Part shown: one piece after another, positions 61,188 through 64,000 of the stretch | Layout of the letters: each line of letters starts with the position of its first letter | Position numbering within the stretch: position 1 is the stretch's first letter | Position numbers and translations under genes: made by a program | DNA from: Lacrimispora sphenoides | GTDB lineage: Bacteria; Bacillota; Clostridia; Lachnospirales; Lachnospiraceae | Direction: 5' to 3' | Length of the DNA: 64,000 nt | NCBI RefSeq assembly: GCF_900105215.1 | Contig: NZ_FOIP01000001.1 | Coordinates: forward strand, 3,412,501-3,476,500 | Notes under the pieces: generated by a model | Database searches by the model: none | What the model was told of the DNA's origin: nothing | Seen by the model: only the letters and a program-made list of their open reading frames with translations

Positions 61188-61294
61188 ATCTTCTTTTATC
61201 CAGACTATACTGTCGGCTTCGGAATTACACCGAATCATGCCTTGCGGCTCGTGGGCTTTACCACCGGTAGGGAATTGAACCCTGCCCTGAAGAT
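61188..61294 (-). promoter_or_regulatory. FMN riboswitch (RFN element)
   Basis: Read on the minus strand it runs from ATCTTCAGGGCAGGG through AATTCCCTACCGG and AAAGCCCACGAGC to AATTCCGAAGCCGACAGT and TAGTCTGGATAAAAGAAGAT. These are the conserved blocks of the RFN aptamer, bounded by the P1 pair ATCTTC/GAAGAT. Bound FMN should favour the terminator downstream and switch off the rib operon. Confidence 0.95.
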
Positions 61295-61473
61295 ATTATT
61301 CAATTAAAACTCATTATACTATGTGTTTTTCATTTGTCAACTAGAAATATATATGCTATTTTGCATTAAGTGCTTGAATAAGCCAAAAGCAGCAGTATGA
61401 AACCTATGGTATCAGTTCAAATATTATGTCGTTTAATGCAATATATACAATAATAAATAATAATTAAAACTCA

Positions 61474-61502
61474 TTGACAACAAAATTCACAACTGCTATA
61501 AT
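61474..61502 (+). promoter_or_regulatory. Consensus promoter of sugar ABC operon
   Basis: TTGACA (61474-61479), 17 bases, TATAAT (61497-61502): a perfect sigma-A promoter. It must be shut off by a repressor when not needed. Confidence 0.85.
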
Positions 61503-61505
61503 AGG

Positions 61506-61559
61506 TTTAACGTTAAATCAACAATACATAACATACTGCGATGCAAGTTTAACGTAAAA
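61506..61559. promoter_or_regulatory. Two LacI-type operators
   Basis: TTTAACGTTAAA (61506-61517) is a perfect palindrome over the transcription start. TTTAACGTAAAA (61548-61559) is a near copy, 42 bases on, or about four helical turns. LacI-family proteins bind such ACGT-centred palindromes, and the spacing suits looping. No LacI gene is in the window. Confidence 0.65.
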
Positions 61560-61594
61560 CTACATAAAAGCATTTCAAAGGAAGGGGAAGATTT

Positions 61595-63031
61595 ATGAAA
61601 AAAATGAAAAGGCTTGTCAGTATGCTTATGTGCTTACTGCTGGTCGCAACAACGTTAGTTGGATGCAAAAAAAACGAAACGTCTGCAGTGGCAGCATCTA
61701 CAGAGGGAGCAGCAGCGGGGGCGCCTGTTGAGAAGTTCCAGATCAAGCTTGGTATCTGGCCTGAAGATACATTAACTGATGATGTTAAGCTTCATGAAGG
61801 ATATGTAAAAACCTTCAATGCGGCTCACCCTAATGTAGAAGTGATTCCTGCATATTACAAATACGCAACGGATACGTTCGTATCCTTAGCAGAGTCAGGG
61901 AATCTGCCTACTATTTTTGATACTTGGTTTACAGAGCCCCAGAAGTTAATTAATGGAGGCTTTGTGGCTGATATTACAGATGAATTAAAAGCCAGGGGCT
62001 GGGATGCAGCAATGAATCCTTCTATCCGTGATATGCTTTCCAAAGACGGCAGGATCTATGGACTTCCCCGTGATGGATACGCACTTGGTCTGATGCTTAA
62101 TGTTGAGCTTTTTGAAGAAGCCGGCTTAGTTGATGCAAACGGATATCCCCAGTATCCAAAGACTTGGGATGAACTAGCTAAAACAGCTAAGATAATCAAA
62201 GATAAGACTGGTCAGGCAGGTTTTTGCCTCTTAGCGAAAGATGGTGCAGGCGGGTGGCACTTCAGCAACATTGCCTGGGGATTTGGGGCAACATTTACAC
62301 TTTTAAAAGACGGAAAATATGCTGCTAATGTAAATAGTCCTGAGGCGATTGCAGCTATGGAATATGTGAAATCGTTAAAATGGGATTATGACGTACTTAC
62401 TGCTGATCCAACCAATGAAGACTGGGGGACTGGTTTCGGTGCGTTAGGAACCGGAACAGCTGCTATGTATATGGCTGCTAACGATGCCGTAAACCAGCCG
62501 ACACAGGTTAACGGTCTTCCTGTTGATAAGTTATCGATCGTTCCCATTCCGGCAGGACCGAAAGGACAATACTCCTTATCTGGGGGTACACCTTATATGT
62601 TTTCAAAGGATGCAACACCGGAACAGATTAATGCTGCTCTTGATTACCTTGAGATTATGGGGAAAGCACCTGTTGCAACAGATGTAGCGATTGCCGGCAT
62701 GAAAGCGGATGATCAGAACAAAGTTAATAACAATGTACCTGTAATTCCCCGTTTCCCCTGCTGGGTCGATCAGAAAGTTTTAGATGCGGAAACGGCAGTA
62801 ACGGAAGAATATAGTAACGTTGATATGAAGCTTTACAACGACTACTTTAATATTATCAAAACGAATGGCAACTTAAGAGCCGAAGAGCCCGGTTCCGCAC
62901 AGGATTTATATGCGGAACTCACAAAAGTTCTTCAGGCAGTCATCACAGATAAGAATGCGGATATTCCATCACTTATGAAAACAGCAAACGATAACTATCA
63001 GGAGATGTTAGACCAAAAAGTTAACAAATAA
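61595..63031 (+). CDS. Sugar ABC transporter substrate-binding lipoprotein
   Basis: Extracellular binding protein of 478 residues (family 1, CUT1). A signal with lipobox LVGC near residue 26 anchors it. The body has the alternating binding-protein fold: IKLGIWPEDT, FNAAHPNVEVIPAY, DGRIYGLPRDGYALGLMLNV (the open-closed hinge) and PAGPKGQYSLSGGTPYMF. The substrate is an oligosaccharide or similar sugar, not identifiable here. AAAGGAAGGGGAAG precedes the ATG. Confidence 0.9.
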   Translation: MKKMKRLVSMLMCLLLVATTLVGCKKNETSAVAASTEGAAAGAPVEKFQIKLGIWPEDTLTDDVKLHEGYVKTFNAAHPNVEVIPAYYKYATDTFVSLAESGNLPTIFDTWFTEPQKLINGGFVADITDELKARGWDAAMNPSIRDMLSKDGRIYGLPRDGYALGLMLNVELFEEAGLVDANGYPQYPKTWDELAKTAKIIKDKTGQAGFCLLAKDGAGGWHFSNIAWGFGATFTLLKDGKYAANVNSPEAIAAMEYVKSLKWDYDVLTADPTNEDWGTGFGALGTGTAAMYMAANDAVNQPTQVNGLPVDKLSIVPIPAGPKGQYSLSGGTPYMFSKDATPEQINAALDYLEIMGKAPVATDVAIAGMKADDQNKVNNNVPVIPRFPCWVDQKVLDAETAVTEEYSNVDMKLYNDYFNIIKTNGNLRAEEPGSAQDLYAELTKVLQAVITDKNADIPSLMKTANDNYQEMLDQKVNK

Positions 63032-63115
63032 ATATAGCAATCAGGCTGATGGGGATCTTTTGCAAGATGCCCATCAGCTTTGATAAGACATTAAAACATA
63101 AGGAGGGCAGATAAC

Positions 63116-64000
63116 GTGGCTGAAATAAAACATAAACTGGCAAATAAGAAACCTTGGACGGGGCTAAAAAGAAGAGATCTGACGGGATGGTTTATCATGC
63201 TGCCTACAATCCTGTTATTTGCATTTTTTGTGTGGGAGCCATTGATTGAAAGTATCCGACTCTCTCTTTATACAGCGAAAGGAATTCGTCTTCAGGAGTT
63301 TGTGGGCCTTCAGAATTATGCGAAAGTTTTGAAACACCCGGACTTTCTTGCGGCGTTTTCCAATACATTTGTCTATATTTTATGGTCCTTGATCATCGGG
63401 TTCTTTGTACCTATCGTACTGGCAATTCTCATAACAGAAACAACGTGTTTAAAGAGCTTTTTCCGTGTTGGAATATATTTCCCTAATGTTATGCCGGGTC
63501 TTGCCATGGTTTTGATGTGGGGCTTCTTTTTCCGCCCCGGCAATACCGGTGTTTTAAACATTCTTTTGGATAAAATCGGGGCAGCACCGCAGATATGGCT
63601 TACTAATCCTAAGTGGACGATTCCTTTAATTGTAGCTGTGATGACCTGGAAAGGTGCCGGTTCTACTGCATTTATCTATATGGCAGGCATATCCAACATC
63701 AATCCTGAGCTTTATGAGGCAGCCACCATAGATGGTGCAGGAATTATAAACAGGATGCGTTATATTACCATTCCAAATATTTTTGCTCTTGGTAAGACAT
63801 TACTGATTCTTCAAATTATTGCAGTCTTCCAGATTATTTATGAACCGCTTGTTATGACCAATGGCGGGCCTAATAATGCAAGTATTTCGATTATGCAATT
63901 GGTATATAATTACGCCTTCAGGGATTTTAATTATCCCATTGCGGCTGCATTATCCGTAATGATGAGCATTGTTTTAATTATTCTAAGCGGTTTGTATTTT
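63116..64000 (+). CDS. CUT1 sugar ABC permease, partial
   Basis: MalF/UgpA-type permease; 295 codons are present and the gene runs off the right edge. It starts with GTG after AAGGAGGGC. Six hydrophobic segments are visible, and the ATPase-docking EAA loop reads EAATIDGAGIINRMRYITIP. A second permease probably follows outside the window. Together with the lipoprotein it forms the importer. Confidence 0.88.
   Translation, partial: MAEIKHKLANKKPWTGLKRRDLTGWFIMLPTILLFAFFVWEPLIESIRLSLYTAKGIRLQEFVGLQNYAKVLKHPDFLAAFSNTFVYILWSLIIGFFVPIVLAILITETTCLKSFFRVGIYFPNVMPGLAMVLMWGFFFRPGNTGVLNILLDKIGAAPQIWLTNPKWTIPLIVAVMTWKGAGSTAFIYMAGISNINPELYEAATIDGAGIINRMRYITIPNIFALGKTLLILQIIAVFQIIYEPLVMTNGGPNNASISIMQLVYNYAFRDFNYPIAAALSVMMSIVLIILSGLYF

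Overview
The window looks like a chromosomal segment from a low-GC, anaerobic, Gram-positive Clostridia, most likely a member of the Lachnospiraceae (Lacrimispora or Clostridium cluster XIVa type). This rests on strong AGGAGG-type ribosome binding sites, sigma-A promoters with 17-base spacers, many intrinsic terminators, and gene types common in that group: a PrpR-type regulator with a DUF1537 kinase, DUF2089, an FMN-riboswitch ribDEBAH operon, many GNAT, PadR and MerR genes, and ferredoxin-type proteins. I saw no rRNA, tRNA, CRISPR array, intact transposase or prophage.

Layout. 0-3 kb: start of a TetR/DhaS-like regulator, an ABC-F ATPase behind a long leader, a VOC protein and a perfect 18-bp inverted repeat. 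3.4-8.5 kb: phosphate operon pstB1-pstS-pstC-pstA-pstB2-phoU behind three 11-bp-spaced Pho-box repeats. Its two PstB subunits look like an asymmetric pair: PstB2 has lost the Walker A lysine, Q-loop glutamine and catalytic glutamate, while PstB1 has the damaged signature motif. That is the complementary pattern expected of one dead and one working ATP site, and it is the most notable find here. 8.9-10.2 kb: an endonuclease IV-like TIM barrel, a VOC fragment and a DUF2200 protein. 10.4-20 kb: a divergent acid-sugar island, more GC-rich in its enzyme genes. It holds a PrpR-type regulator without a visible GAFTGA loop, then DUF1537 kinase, sialidase-fold protein, iron alcohol dehydrogenase, DapA-family aldolase, PdxA-type dehydrogenase, anion permease and a stand-alone VOC domain. 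The kinase and PdxA2 pair suggests conversion of a four-carbon acid sugar to DHAP. 20-22.5 kb: ClC antiporter and alkyltransferase-like protein. 22.6-29 kb: LigB-type dioxygenase, AraC regulator, and a siderophore/cobalamin-type ABC importer with a MATE exporter behind a DtxR-like operator.

29-45.8 kb is accessory: XRE regulator with a membrane partner, GNATs, an RsmH paralogue opposite a DbpA helicase, a large Cys-Pro repeat protein, decayed SDR and YciI genes, a PadR-controlled double flavodoxin-fold protein, epoxide hydrolase/AraC, a GNAT gene behind a textbook MerR promoter, Nudix, and a 4Fe-4S protein. 46.2-47.8 kb is a yvl-like envelope operon. 48-49.6 kb holds an 8-oxoguanine deaminase-type gene behind a structured leader RNA. 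49.9-57.6 kb carries small redox, regulatory and transport genes, including an HxlR gene broken in a G run, a DUF2087-chloramphenicol acetyltransferase fusion, and an esterase/PadR operon with palindromic operators. 57.6-61.3 kb is the riboflavin operon on the minus strand under an FMN riboswitch. 61.5-64 kb starts a CUT1 sugar ABC operon behind a consensus promoter with two LacI-type operators.

All product calls are from reading the sequence and family knowledge; no database search was run.
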